DNA of 64,000 nucleotides from Bdellovibrionales bacterium (GTDB lineage: Bacteria; Bdellovibrionota; Bdellovibrionia; Bdellovibrionales; UBA1609). Under the pieces are notes generated by a model, which ran no database searches, was not told where the DNA came from, and saw only the letters and a program-made list of their open reading frames with translations. Below are positions 53,488 through 62,828 of the stretch, piece by piece (position 1 is the first letter of the stretch; each line of letters begins with the position of its first letter). The stretch lies in assembly GCA_016716765.1 (NCBI GenBank), contig JADJVA010000020.1, forward strand, positions 248,001 through 312,000, in the 5' to 3' direction. A program made the translations under genes and the position numbers.

Positions 53488-56400
53488 TTAATAAATTACG
53501 TAAATGATCCCCACAGAATAAGCCAATCCGCTCGGGTGAGTCCTTCCAAATCCTCCGAATAAAATGTCCTCAACCCCGTCTCCATTTAAATCTCCAGAAG
53601 AATTTCCTGACATCCAGGTGTGTTCATATGCTTCTCTATTGGGAAGATAAAACTGAAAGGGATTACAAACCCCACCCGACCCCACATAACATTGCGGAGA
53701 AGTTGAAGGTTGCGCAAGGGCCTGTAAGCCAAGATCAGATCCAAAATAAATGATGCCATAACCTGTTTCGATCAAAGTTAATTCTTCGTTGTAGTCGCCA
53801 GCGGCCACATTAACAAAAAGATCAAAAAAGCCATCCTGGTTAAAATCTCCAGCAGAAGAGAGGCCATAGCCAAAGCCATCGCCAGAGCTAACTGAGAGTG
53901 GTTGCAAAATCTGAGGCCAAGGCTGGGCGACATCAATGTGAGCCTTGTTCAGCGGATTTGCGGGAGCCATCGTCCAATAGTCGGTGGCGGCAAGTGTGCT
54001 GGGTCCCCAAAATGCACCCTTGGTATCCACCAGCCCACCATAAAATACATAGACATATCCTGGTTCAGATCCCGGGGACGACACGGCCAGATCAGGAAAA
54101 TCATCGCCATTAACATCACCCATCTGCGCCAGATTGTATCCAAAGCGGTGGCCCGCATAATAGGGAACCAAGGTCTGAAGAGACTTTGGACTCAGACCTC
54201 TTGTTGTGCCCTTAAATAGATAAACTCTCCCCGAATTAGCGCTGTATCCGTTATCGCCAACAAGAAGCTCATCGAATTCCTCCCCCTGGGCCTCTTCGAT
54301 TGAGGAAAAGCCAAGGATACCAAACCCAAAGTCAGTGGCGTTTCCTTCGGGGCTTACGATCAACTGAACCTTGCAAATGGGATCTACGCCACCCGCGCAA
54401 GGATCGACGGCCACAACATCGACAGTTGTAGTCCCCGAGCCCGTGTCGACGGTCACCCTGCCGTTAGATCGATTGGTCTGAGGACCGTTGGCCCCTCCGT
54501 AAACGATAGCCACAGAACCACGGTTTGTCCCTCCGTACAGACCACTGATACCAGCGGCCGAAAGTGCCGCATTTTGATCTGATGGTAAAGCAAAGCCACC
54601 AGTCGTGGCGATGGCCATATCGCTGTAGCCATCACCATTGAAATCACCATAGCCAACGGACTGATTGCTCGCATCATAGGTGCCAGTCACAGTAGGCAAA
54701 CCAAAAACTTGATCAAACCGAAGGGTAACAGACGCGCCACCAAAACCTTTGCCAAAAATCAGAGGATTTTTTCCAGTTGGTGAGATTTGCGGCACAGCAG
54801 AAGAAATCAGTCCGGCGAAGGATCCGTAGAAAATATAGCTACCGCTATTTCCAAAAATCAAAATATCATCATAGGCGTCACCGTTAACGCTGCCAATACG
54901 ATGAAAATTAAATCCAAAAGATGAATCGTCCTCATAGCTAATCAATTTCGGACCTAAATCAATCGGAAATAAGCTTGGAGCTGGAGTCGAAATGAGCCCC
55001 GCAATCGAGCCATAGAATAAAACCAGAGAAGTTTTTCCCTGCGAGTCAAGATAGGTCAAAACATCATCGTATCCATCGCCATTTACATCTCCAACAACCT
55101 TGGCCCTTTCAAATTTGTAGTTCAATTCCTTGCTAAAATTAGGATTTATCTTTTTATCAACATTATTTACGCTCGCGCCAAATGTACCACTTGATAAAAA
55201 CAGGAAGGCTGCGCCATTTCCTGATACGATTTGGGAGTCTTGAGGTGCTGAGGAAATCACATCTCCCGTCCCGTCGCCATTAAAGTCACCGCCAACAATA
55301 CCTCCCAACGAAAAATAGGCCCCTTTGTTGAGATCGCTGGGATACATCATCGAAGGACCGAATGGGCTCACCCCTCCCGAGTACCAGGTACAAGAGGAAA
55401 GGCAGTTACTCAAAGTATTGTCAGAGGCCTGTGTCTGAGTTACCTGAGAACCTCCATCAATTCCAAACGTCGAGATGTCAGCGCGATAAACGTAGAGGGC
55501 CCCCGCATCGACGAGCGTTCCAGACCCACCTGAACTCAGGACATCTCGATAAGGCGCCCCGACAGCCAAAGATGGTATCCCTCGGCCGGTATCTTCAAAA
55601 TCGTCGATCACTCCAAGTGTATAACCAAAATGTGAATTTGCTTGGGCAGGCGTATTGTATAGCACCTGGTGTTCGCAATGCTTAAGTGGGCCTGTCGTTA
55701 CATTGTTATTTTGGGGATTGCAAGGCACTGTATTTCGAGCCGTCACCTGATGCTTTTTTGAAGCGGCCGCGAGAATTCCCTGAATTCCACCCAAATCATG
55801 ATCGTCCGACTGAGGCGTCATATAATATCCATAGACAGAGCCAGCGTTCGTGACGGCGGATACGGTCGCATAGGGAGCTCCCACAAATATCGCTCCTGCA
55901 ATTGAGGGCAGCGGCGGCACACTCCCCACGGCATTATCCAATGGATAGCCATTCATGTTTTCGGCACCCACAAGACTGGAGCCATATCTGGCATTGAGGC
56001 CATATAACTCAGAGTGAACAGTCTCCTCACAAGTCCAGTCATAAATTTTTTGTTTGTCTGGCTTTGTTCCATCAGAATTCAAAGGTAATTTTGCCTTGCA
56101 AGTGACAATAGATCCTTGATTACTCATTCTCAACGGGACTCCAATCACGAGGTCATCGCACTTGCCAAAATCAAAGCCATAGCCGTCAATCGGACCTAAA
56201 GGTCGATAACTGTAAGCACTAATGCCCTTATTGCAGTTCCTAGAATTATAAGCTGTCGTAAGGGCACTGGAAAAACTATCTTCGCCCGGCTCCCCATTAA
56301 AAACATTCCCATCAATGAGAGATCCTGCGCTGATGTCGCTCGCTAAAATAAAGTCAAATGCCTTTGACGAAGTTTGTGGATACAATCCCTGACTCGACCC

Positions 56401-58140
56401 TCGAAAAACATAAACAACACCTGTGCTGGCTTGAATCGCTCCCACAGCAAGGTCATCAAAGCCATCATTGTTGAAGTCACCAAAAGTGAGGGCCCTTCCA
56501 AATGAGCCAGTGCCAGAAACAGACAATCTAACGGACCTGCAGCTGTTGGATACCGCATCGCAAGTGAGTTCATTGACACCAAAATTGTTACTCCCGGACC
56601 CAGCTACCAATCCAGAAGTCGGATCGCCAAAGGCCACAAATACTTGATTCAAGGAATTGGAAAATGCCAGATCCTCGCACTTTTTGATTTTGCTTAAATT
56701 GGGAGTTCCCGCAAATGTCGAAAACAAGGTGTCGCAGAGTCCGCCATAGGACGAAGATCCATCACGATAAAAGCAATCACCGTTCGCATTTCCAACTGCC
56801 ATATGTTCACCGAGTTGAGTCGACGAAACGGTCACGGGAAAATAAACAAGTTGTGGATTCGGAAATGTCGCAGTGGCACTGGGAGCTACTGATGTATTGA
56901 GAGTTGGAGGGGGATCAACAATTCCTAAAACAGGATCCAAATAAGGAGGAGGATCATATGTGTAGTAAATGACAAGGCTTCCCATTGTATCAAAATGCTG
57001 CTGGTCAATAACCGGTGTGGAATCCGGCGCACTCACCGCAAGATCGGGAAAGCCATCGCAGTTAAAGTCCCCGCGCGCCAGAACCTGGCCGAAGCTCTGC
57101 AGTCCCTTTCCTCCGCCCAGCAAGGGAGGAGATATCTCGTGAAAAGATGAACTGGTCTTCATATTTCTTATTGAACTAAATGCCCCTCCTGCCTGCCCCA
57201 CCACAACCTCAGAGCGCGCCTGAGCCCCCGCTTGATTTTTTATGGTCGCATAATATTTGTGTTGGCCCACAGGTATAGCACTAAAGGATTTAAAGGGCCC
57301 ATTGCCAATGCGAGATGCAATTTTTTGATTACTCGACAATTCAAAGAGATCTATGAGGTAAGTCGCATCTCCACCAATTGCCGTAAACCAAGGATAACTG
57401 CCTGGAATTCCTTCATGCATAGAAATAGATGGCAGATTATTTAAATCGCTAGAGGTGACCCCACATTGAGTCGAAGCTGATAAAGCGCTGCTATCTGAGG
57501 TCAAGGGTTCTTTGGTCCCGTCCAAGTAGACCGCCTGGACAAAAAAGCAATAGTTCGTTCCGCCGTTCAAGCCTGTAACAGATGCAAGATTGCTTCCAGT
57601 CACTCTGAGGGCAGCAGAACTAAAGTTCCAAGTTCCAGTAAACTCCTTGTAAAACACGTCGTAGCTAACTGAAGGATCAGTTAGAGTCCAGGTCAAGTTA
57701 ATGCGAGTGGACGACTGCACAGACACTGAACCTGATGATAGCCCAGTAAACGTATTGAATGTCTTTACCTCAGTAAAATTGTCTAGACCCTCTTCCTCTA
57801 GTTCCAAAGCATTGAATCCCGTCACAGAAAATTGGTAGGTGCTCGCTGGCAACAGATCAGTTACAATTTTTTCTGAAAACTGTTCTGTGCTGAGGGGTTG
57901 ACTGACACCCGCTCGATAAACGCGAAATTCAGAATATCGAGAAGATTGGGTCCAGGTTAATTTCACACTCGTGGGGCTCAAGACGATCGCCTTTTCAATT
58001 CCTGAAAAGCTGGGAACGACAGTCCCCGACTGATAGCCCACCTTCTTGCACCCGGTAGCCATCAGCCCCGTTAGGACTCCAGCGGCAACAATGACAAAGC
58101 GCCATGTGCCGAGATCTAAACAGCGAAAATACGTTCCCAT
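53488..58140 (-). CDS. FN3/FG-GAP (integrin-alpha-like) lipoprotein
   Basis: 1550 residues from the ATG at 58140; a GTG at 58191 adds 17 residues. The ATG is preferred because it puts the lipid-anchor Cys at 31 (LMATGC), exactly as in the paralogue at 53477. Two FN3-like domains (about 37-225) are followed by about ten FG-GAP/VCBS repeats with calcium loops (GDFNCDGFPDLAVS, GDFNNDGFDDLAVG, GDVNGDGYDDVL, GDVNGDDFPDLAVS, GDLNGDGVEDILFG), consistent with one or two beta-propellers like those of integrin alpha chains. It heads the minus-strand operon of envelope proteins; the 229 bases upstream are shared with the divergent motor-like genes. Confidence 0.9.
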   Translation of the reverse strand: MGTYFRCLDLGTWRFVIVAAGVLTGLMATGCKKVGYQSGTVVPSFSGIEKAIVLSPTSVKLTWTQSSRYSEFRVYRAGVSQPLSTEQFSEKIVTDLLPASTYQFSVTGFNALELEEEGLDNFTEVKTFNTFTGLSSGSVSVQSSTRINLTWTLTDPSVSYDVFYKEFTGTWNFSSAALRVTGSNLASVTGLNGGTNYCFFVQAVYLDGTKEPLTSDSSALSASTQCGVTSSDLNNLPSISMHEGIPGSYPWFTAIGGDATYLIDLFELSSNQKIASRIGNGPFKSFSAIPVGQHKYYATIKNQAGAQARSEVVVGQAGGAFSSIRNMKTSSSFHEISPPLLGGGKGLQSFGQVLARGDFNCDGFPDLAVSAPDSTPVIDQQHFDTMGSLVIYYTYDPPPYLDPVLGIVDPPPTLNTSVAPSATATFPNPQLVYFPVTVSSTQLGEHMAVGNANGDCFYRDGSSSYGGLCDTLFSTFAGTPNLSKIKKCEDLAFSNSLNQVFVAFGDPTSGLVAGSGSNNFGVNELTCDAVSNSCRSVRLSVSGTGSFGRALTFGDFNNDGFDDLAVGAIQASTGVVYVFRGSSQGLYPQTSSKAFDFILASDISAGSLIDGNVFNGEPGEDSFSSALTTAYNSRNCNKGISAYSYRPLGPIDGYGFDFGKCDDLVIGVPLRMSNQGSIVTCKAKLPLNSDGTKPDKQKIYDWTCEETVHSELYGLNARYGSSLVGAENMNGYPLDNAVGSVPPLPSIAGAIFVGAPYATVSAVTNAGSVYGYYMTPQSDDHDLGGIQGILAAASKKHQVTARNTVPCNPQNNNVTTGPLKHCEHQVLYNTPAQANSHFGYTLGVIDDFEDTGRGIPSLAVGAPYRDVLSSGGSGTLVDAGALYVYRADISTFGIDGGSQVTQTQASDNTLSNCLSSCTWYSGGVSPFGPSMMYPSDLNKGAYFSLGGIVGGDFNGDGTGDVISSAPQDSQIVSGNGAAFLFLSSGTFGASVNNVDKKINPNFSKELNYKFERAKVVGDVNGDGYDDVLTYLDSQGKTSLVLFYGSIAGLISTPAPSLFPIDLGPKLISYEDDSSFGFNFHRIGSVNGDAYDDILIFGNSGSYIFYGSFAGLISSAVPQISPTGKNPLIFGKGFGGASVTLRFDQVFGLPTVTGTYDASNQSVGYGDFNGDGYSDMAIATTGGFALPSDQNAALSAAGISGLYGGTNRGSVAIVYGGANGPQTNRSNGRVTVDTGSGTTTVDVVAVDPCAGGVDPICKVQLIVSPEGNATDFGFGILGFSSIEEAQGEEFDELLVGDNGYSANSGRVYLFKGTTRGLSPKSLQTLVPYYAGHRFGYNLAQMGDVNGDDFPDLAVSSPGSEPGYVYVFYGGLVDTKGAFWGPSTLAATDYWTMAPANPLNKAHIDVAQPWPQILQPLSVSSGDGFGYGLSSAGDFNQDGFFDLFVNVAAGDYNEELTLIETGYGIIYFGSDLGLQALAQPSTSPQCYVGSGGVCNPFQFYLPNREAYEHTWMSGNSSGDLNGDGVEDILFGGFGRTHPSGLAYSVGIIYVIY

Positions 58141-58191
58141 GTTTAGCTTAAACCTCAAATTTATCTTCACAAGGAAGGCCCAAATGCCCAC

Positions 58192-58420
58192 CTCGACCTA
58201 CGTCAACCTATCGTCAAGTCCAAGGTCCAACTCAAGCCACTGTTCTCAAAGTGGATCAGAATCTCAAAAATACTTTGACGAACGTCCAAGAATATCCCGA
58301 AATTGTGCCTCGATTGAGAATTCTCAAAATTAAACGTCTCAACTAAAATCGAATTCATTTAAAGAGTCTTGAAAATATGTCGAAGAGATCTATGTATGGA
58401 CTTTTTTGAATGAGGAATTA
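58192..58420. promoter_or_regulatory. Divergent promoter region between surface-protein operon and motor-like locus
   Basis: 229 bases between two divergent transcription units. It must hold both promoters. No convincing -35/-10 pair, operator or RNA structure was identified by eye. Confidence 0.4.
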
Positions 58421-59398
58421 ATGCCCAATTTTAGTTCAAAAGTAATTGTGGTGGTATTTTCTGCTATCTGTATTGGGGCTATTGCTGTCTACAATCTGCG
58501 CCATCAGTTGTTTACCAAACAAGATCCAAAAAATATTTCTGAATCCAAGCAGATAGAGCAAATTCAGTCAGAAATCATCAAAGATCTGAAACGTTCGTCT
58601 CAATCAGCGGAGGCACAGTTCGTCCACTCAGGGGATTGGAAAAAAATTGAAGAAATTCTCAATTCACAAAAAAGAAATCATTCAAACAAAATGGCGAAGG
58701 TTCTGAAACACCTTGCCGATAGCTCCGAGATTGGGCCAGACAAACGGGCGCAATTGCGAGAGGTTCTCACTCGATATCTTGGTCAGTTCTCAGCGAAGCC
58801 CATGGGAAAAGAGGCCAAAACACTCAGACTGATATCTGAAACACTTAAGAAGCTAAACCCCGTTTTAACTGCTGATCCCATTCGGGCCAAACTGATGGAA
58901 CTTGCCCTTGATAAGAGGAGCCAATCAGAGACAAGCGTCAAGTCACTTTCTCAGGAAATCCTTTTGTCTTGGGACGAAACACCCAAGGAAATTCTCGCTA
59001 TTGTCTCAGGCGAATTAGTCAATGGCCCTGCTGAACGATCCCATCATTGGCTCAGCCAAATAAATTTCCTCTCGTCAACTGAGAAAAAACGAACTCTTCT
59101 TTGCCCCCTCAAGGATAACTTTGAGAAAATCGCTGAAAACCTACAACCATCTCTTTTGGCCATTTTGGCCAGACAAACAAAACTCTGTGGAGATATTTCT
59201 CGCCTGATTAAGATGTCCTCCTTGAAACCAAGCGAGGAATGGATGGAGGCATTTGCCTTGTCCGTCGAACAAACTTCTAGCCAAAGTAAATTTATGGTCG
59301 AGCTCCAGAAAGCCTCGGATAAGACAGCAAACCCGTTTCTCCGTGAAAAAATTCGAAATCTCCTGGCTCAAAAAACGAAAGTAGAAATGAAAGAGTGA
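58421..59398 (+). CDS. Single-TM protein coupled to the FliF-FliG fusion
   Basis: 325 residues from the ATG at 58421 (GAGG upstream); a TTG at 58406 extends the frame. One N-terminal hydrophobic helix (KVIVVVFSAICIGAIAVYNL) anchors a largely helical, Lys/Leu/Ser-rich body that may be HEAT- or TPR-like (KLMELALDKRSQSETSVKSLSQEIL, SLLAILARQTKLCGDIS). No known domain was recognised. Its stop overlaps the GTG start of the next gene (GTGA), so the two are translated together, which implies a shared complex. Confidence 0.72.
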   Translation: MPNFSSKVIVVVFSAICIGAIAVYNLRHQLFTKQDPKNISESKQIEQIQSEIIKDLKRSSQSAEAQFVHSGDWKKIEEILNSQKRNHSNKMAKVLKHLADSSEIGPDKRAQLREVLTRYLGQFSAKPMGKEAKTLRLISETLKKLNPVLTADPIRAKLMELALDKRSQSETSVKSLSQEILLSWDETPKEILAIVSGELVNGPAERSHHWLSQINFLSSTEKKRTLLCPLKDNFEKIAENLQPSLLAILARQTKLCGDISRLIKMSSLKPSEEWMEAFALSVEQTSSQSKFMVELQKASDKTANPFLREKIRNLLAQKTKVEMKE

Positions 59399-61152
59399 AC
59401 CGAAGTCATATAAGATTCTATCTTCACTTTCTCATCTCCCTTGCTGGTCTATTTCCTATTGCACAATATTCGGTGGCACAGAGCGGATACATGGAGGAAG
59501 TCGCGACCTTGGAAAGCCTTTACGAAAGCAGAGCACGCAGCATATTGAATACCTTTCTGCGGCCATCCGAATACACCGTCGTTGTTTCTGCCGATATGCG
59601 AACCGACAAGGACAAGATCAAGGCCTACCACGAAGAGGTCGAGCTCCAATACCTTCCCGGAATGCCCATGGGAAATGACCCCAGCAATGTTCCGGCTAAC
59701 AACCATCTCCATCAACTTAAGTCTAGTATCCTTGTTCATCTCATCATCAATTCAGATGTCACTCCTGATAAGGAAAAACTCATCGTCGAAGTCGTCAAAT
59801 CAAAACTTCATATGGATGAGTCAGCTGGTGATAAAATCACAGTTCAGCGTGCCGATTTTGTCACAGATGAGGCCCAGAAGTCTCCAACCCTACTGCCCGA
59901 ACTATCCTGGAAGATGTGGACACTTATCATTCTCATTTCTCTGCTTGCTCTGGCCGCAGTTATTTTCTGGATGTCTGCGAAGCAAAAGGCTCAAGATGGG
60001 TCAAACGCAAACCTATCCAAATCTCAACCCTCCTTCGAGCCAGATGATTTTGAATCAAAGGACAAAGACGACTTGGAGAACGCCTCTCACACAGTGGAAG
60101 ACTCGGCTCGCCTTCAAGCTCTTTTTCGCCAAGATAAGACTCAAATAGTCACTCTAGCTGGAGAATATCCCTATCTCTGTGCAAGGGCTATTGCCGAGTT
60201 TGTTGGCGACGGAAATGAAAAGGACGTAATGATAACTTTTGACTCTATCGGTTGGGATACATCGCGCAAACTATTTCACCACCTTTCTCCAAAAAATTGG
60301 GGACAAGTGGGAGCTATGCTGACTGATCAGGAAACTGAGCTCGGACTGGAAGAAAGAGCCAAAAGTGTTAAAAATGTGACGCGATTTCTTCTCTCACGCG
60401 TCCTCTCAGAGGGTCTGCACGGGGATCAACAAAATCCATTTCAGTTCATATTCGATATGAAACCTGAAGAAAGACTACAACTGCTCAGAGATGAATCAAC
60501 CAAGAATCTGGCGGTAATGGGAATTTTCTCCACGGAGGATCAAATCGCCGAAATTTTTGAATCTCAAGATCCCGTGAGAAAAAAGCAGATCATACTTGAT
60601 ATTGCCAAATTGAGTAACTTGCCAGAAAACGCTGTCCAGATGAGCGCAAAACGCCTTTCGGACAAAATGAGAACGCTCAAAGGAAATGCCGAATTCAAGG
60701 CCAACGGGCCTATGGTGGCGGCAAATCTGTTGCGTAACCTAGCTCCAGAGACTGAAATGAGCATTTTTGATGAGATTTGCAATCTAGACCCTGAGTCAGC
60801 AGAGGCCATTCGCAGAGAGAGTGTCCAGTTTGCAGATCTTCTGGCCTACCCGGAAGAGGCCATCAAATCCGTGATCGAACGCATGAATTTGGATGTTGTG
60901 GTTCAAGCCCTGAGTCAGTGGCCCCCTGAATCCGCTCAAGCTCTTCTCCGAATGATGCCGTCCAAACGGGCACAATCTATTAGTAAAGACCTCAGTTATT
61001 TTTCAGATAAGACTTCTGTCAAACAGATCGCAAAAGCCCGTCGGGACATTTGCGTCGAGCTTGAAAAGGAACTCCAAACGCGCAGTCTGCTCATGAAGGA
61101 TATCTGGGCTGATATAGACAAATCCGTGGCGGAAAGAACCCAAGCAGCCTAG
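59395..61152 (+). CDS. FliF-FliG fusion: membrane-ring-like periplasmic domain joined to a cytoplasmic FliG-like domain
   Basis: 585 residues from the GTG at 59395. Signal peptide (1-29, ending YSVAQ), then a periplasmic part (about 33-170) with the pattern of the FliF C-terminal ring region: ESLYESRARSILNTFL, EYTVVVSADM, YLPGMPMG, SILVHLIINSDVTPDKEKL and DKITVQRADF. A transmembrane helix follows (about 174-193) and a linker. Residues about 240-575 are FliG-like (middle and C-terminal domains): GPMVAANLLRNLAPE, MSIFDEICNLDPESAEAIRRE, VQFADLLAYPEEAIKSVIERM, MPSKRAQSISKDL and RRDICVELEKEL. In normal flagella FliF and FliG are separate proteins; this would place a rotor-like surface directly on a membrane ring. 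It neighbours a MotB-like gene. Confidence 0.82.
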   Translation: MNRSHIRFYLHFLISLAGLFPIAQYSVAQSGYMEEVATLESLYESRARSILNTFLRPSEYTVVVSADMRTDKDKIKAYHEEVELQYLPGMPMGNDPSNVPANNHLHQLKSSILVHLIINSDVTPDKEKLIVEVVKSKLHMDESAGDKITVQRADFVTDEAQKSPTLLPELSWKMWTLIILISLLALAAVIFWMSAKQKAQDGSNANLSKSQPSFEPDDFESKDKDDLENASHTVEDSARLQALFRQDKTQIVTLAGEYPYLCARAIAEFVGDGNEKDVMITFDSIGWDTSRKLFHHLSPKNWGQVGAMLTDQETELGLEERAKSVKNVTRFLLSRVLSEGLHGDQQNPFQFIFDMKPEERLQLLRDESTKNLAVMGIFSTEDQIAEIFESQDPVRKKQIILDIAKLSNLPENAVQMSAKRLSDKMRTLKGNAEFKANGPMVAANLLRNLAPETEMSIFDEICNLDPESAEAIRRESVQFADLLAYPEEAIKSVIERMNLDVVVQALSQWPPESAQALLRMMPSKRAQSISKDLSYFSDKTSVKQIAKARRDICVELEKELQTRSLLMKDIWADIDKSVAERTQAA

Positions 61153-61181
61153 GCAATTGCAACTCACATCAGCTCAATTTT

Positions 61182-61817
61182 CTAAAATGCAGTTCCCTTC
61201 ATCCCGACAAAAATTTGGATTCCAGAGTAGGATAAATTCATTCCATCTAAATTGGGATTAGAGAGAAGGGAGGTCAAAAGGCTAAATCGACCTGTCAGCA
61301 TCCAATCAGAAGTCATGGGTATTTCGACCCCAAAATTCAACTGACCATCGATAACGGCCGCATTAAAGCCTAATTGGCTCGATCCTAAAGTGGTGGTGTC
61401 ATTTATTGATAGATTGCTTAAACCAAAGATAATTCCAACGAAAGGCGAGGGCCCCCACAAACGACCCATCACCTGATTATCAAGTAAAACCTTTGAACCA
61501 TTCAAGCCACGCGGATACCACCTCACTCCAAGACCAAGCCGAGTCAAGGGCATCGATCCGATCTCGCTTTCCAATATCTCCATAAATGACATCGTGATCG
61601 AGATTTCCGGACCGCTCACATTGAGATTGTAATTGAACTCCAGGGTTGATTCACTATCCAATTGCGGAGAGTAAATGACACCAACCGCATCCTGGACATC
61701 AATTGATATTGAGCTATATCCAAGCGCCATATCAAAGTCAGACGTCAGGTGCGCCTGAGCCGGCAAACTGAAAAAAAGCCATAGTCCAAAAAGAGAAACA
61801 ATATTTGAAAATGACAC
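61182..61817 (-). CDS. Small outer-membrane beta-barrel, paralogue of 62829-63464
   Basis: 211 residues with a signal peptide (ending LPAQA, about 22). Alternating amphipathic strands and a C-terminal aromatic end (GMKGTAF) indicate a small barrel. Segments such as MPLTRLGLGVRWYPRGLNGS and PSPFVGIIFGLSNLSIND match the plus-strand paralogue (IPISGLGFSGYFYPYGISSS, TSPFVYGGLTPTNFNLNK), which has the same length. It is convergent with the FliF-FliG gene and follows the PEGA-TPR gene by 39 bases on the same strand. Confidence 0.75.
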   Translation of the reverse strand: MSFSNIVSLFGLWLFFSLPAQAHLTSDFDMALGYSSISIDVQDAVGVIYSPQLDSESTLEFNYNLNVSGPEISITMSFMEILESEIGSMPLTRLGLGVRWYPRGLNGSKVLLDNQVMGRLWGPSPFVGIIFGLSNLSINDTTTLGSSQLGFNAAVIDGQLNFGVEIPMTSDWMLTGRFSLLTSLLSNPNLDGMNLSYSGIQIFVGMKGTAF

Positions 61818-61856
61818 ATAGCCATTTTGAAGCCTAAAGCCCCTGGAATCAAGACC

Positions 61857-62771
61857 TCAATTCTTCTCTGCCTTCGTATTTTTTCTTTTATTTATATCCA
61901 AGACGGAAGACGGGGTTCTCAAATCGGCCGGAGGTGCAGCAAGTGGACTGTCTCCCATTCTTTTGTAAACCTCGTTAAGGTACTTAAAGGCGATCTTATT
62001 GTAAGGGTCAAGTTTGAGCGATCGCTCCCAGGCTGATCTTGCAGACGAATAGTCCTTCTGCAAATACTTCACCGACCCCTTCAACAGCCAGGCCTGAGAG
62101 ACATATTCATCCAACTCGATCGCCTTATCAATGAGAGCAATCGCCTTGCCAAGTTGATTGCCTGCAATCGCCTGTTGAGCTTGAAACATGTATCCAATCA
62201 CATTGTCATTTCGGTCTCTATCAAATTTTGCAGGCCCCCCTTGAAAGCGGGCAGAGAAAATCGCGTCTTTATACAAAACTGTCGTATTCTCTAAGAGAGC
62301 GACACGCAAGTTCAAGTCAGCAATCTCTTGCTTCAGCTTCTCCATTTCTTCTTTCTTTTCATCGGATTTCGGCTGTCCTGGTGGTGGCTTGTCTTCATTG
62401 TCCTTTTTACCTGAATCAGCTCCATTTTTTCCATCCGCAGTTGTTCCGTCATTGAGCATGGGATCCAACTGGGCTGCAACGGTTAAACTTTCTCCAGGAT
62501 TGACCCGAATCATGACCTCTTTTTCTTTGTAATTTTGCTTTTCAAACACCAGGAAGAAGACATCGCCAAGCCCTGACTCCTCTTTTATTTGGGCGGGGCT
62601 CAGGCCAACGAGCTTCTTTTCGTTCGACTTGATATCACGCAAGTAGACCTTCGCTCCAGCGGGATAGGTTTTGATGAGGTATTTTCCAGAACAACCAAAA
62701 ATGCTCACGCAAAGGCCAAAACCAGCCAGCATGCCTGCGAATTTTTCCTTTGGTATTCCCCTATTCTTCAT
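61857..62771 (-). CDS. PEGA- and TPR-domain lipoprotein
   Basis: 304 residues. Lipobox Cys27 (SIFGCSG), then a PEGA-like beta domain (about 30-105: LIKTYPAGAKVYLRDIKSNEKK, LGLSPAQI-like turn, VNPGESLTVAAQL). A Lys/Glu/Pro-rich stretch and a short coiled coil (about 138-165) lead to two or three TPR repeats (about 185-275: AQQAIAGNQLGKAIALIDKAIELD, SARSAWERSLKLDPYNKIAFKYLNEV). PEGA plus TPR lipoproteins commonly serve as peptidoglycan- or complex-assembly factors. Its neighbours suggest a role in the motor-like locus. Co-directional with the barrel gene. Confidence 0.85.
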   Translation of the reverse strand: MKNRGIPKEKFAGMLAGFGLCVSIFGCSGKYLIKTYPAGAKVYLRDIKSNEKKLVGLSPAQIKEESGLGDVFFLVFEKQNYKEKEVMIRVNPGESLTVAAQLDPMLNDGTTADGKNGADSGKKDNEDKPPPGQPKSDEKKEEMEKLKQEIADLNLRVALLENTTVLYKDAIFSARFQGGPAKFDRDRNDNVIGYMFQAQQAIAGNQLGKAIALIDKAIELDEYVSQAWLLKGSVKYLQKDYSSARSAWERSLKLDPYNKIAFKYLNEVYKRMGDSPLAAPPADLRTPSSVLDINKRKNTKAEKN

Positions 62772-62828
62772 GGCGATATAATCCTACCTTTGTAATTCTT
62801 CGGAATTTCGTCTAGAGTAGACAACAAG

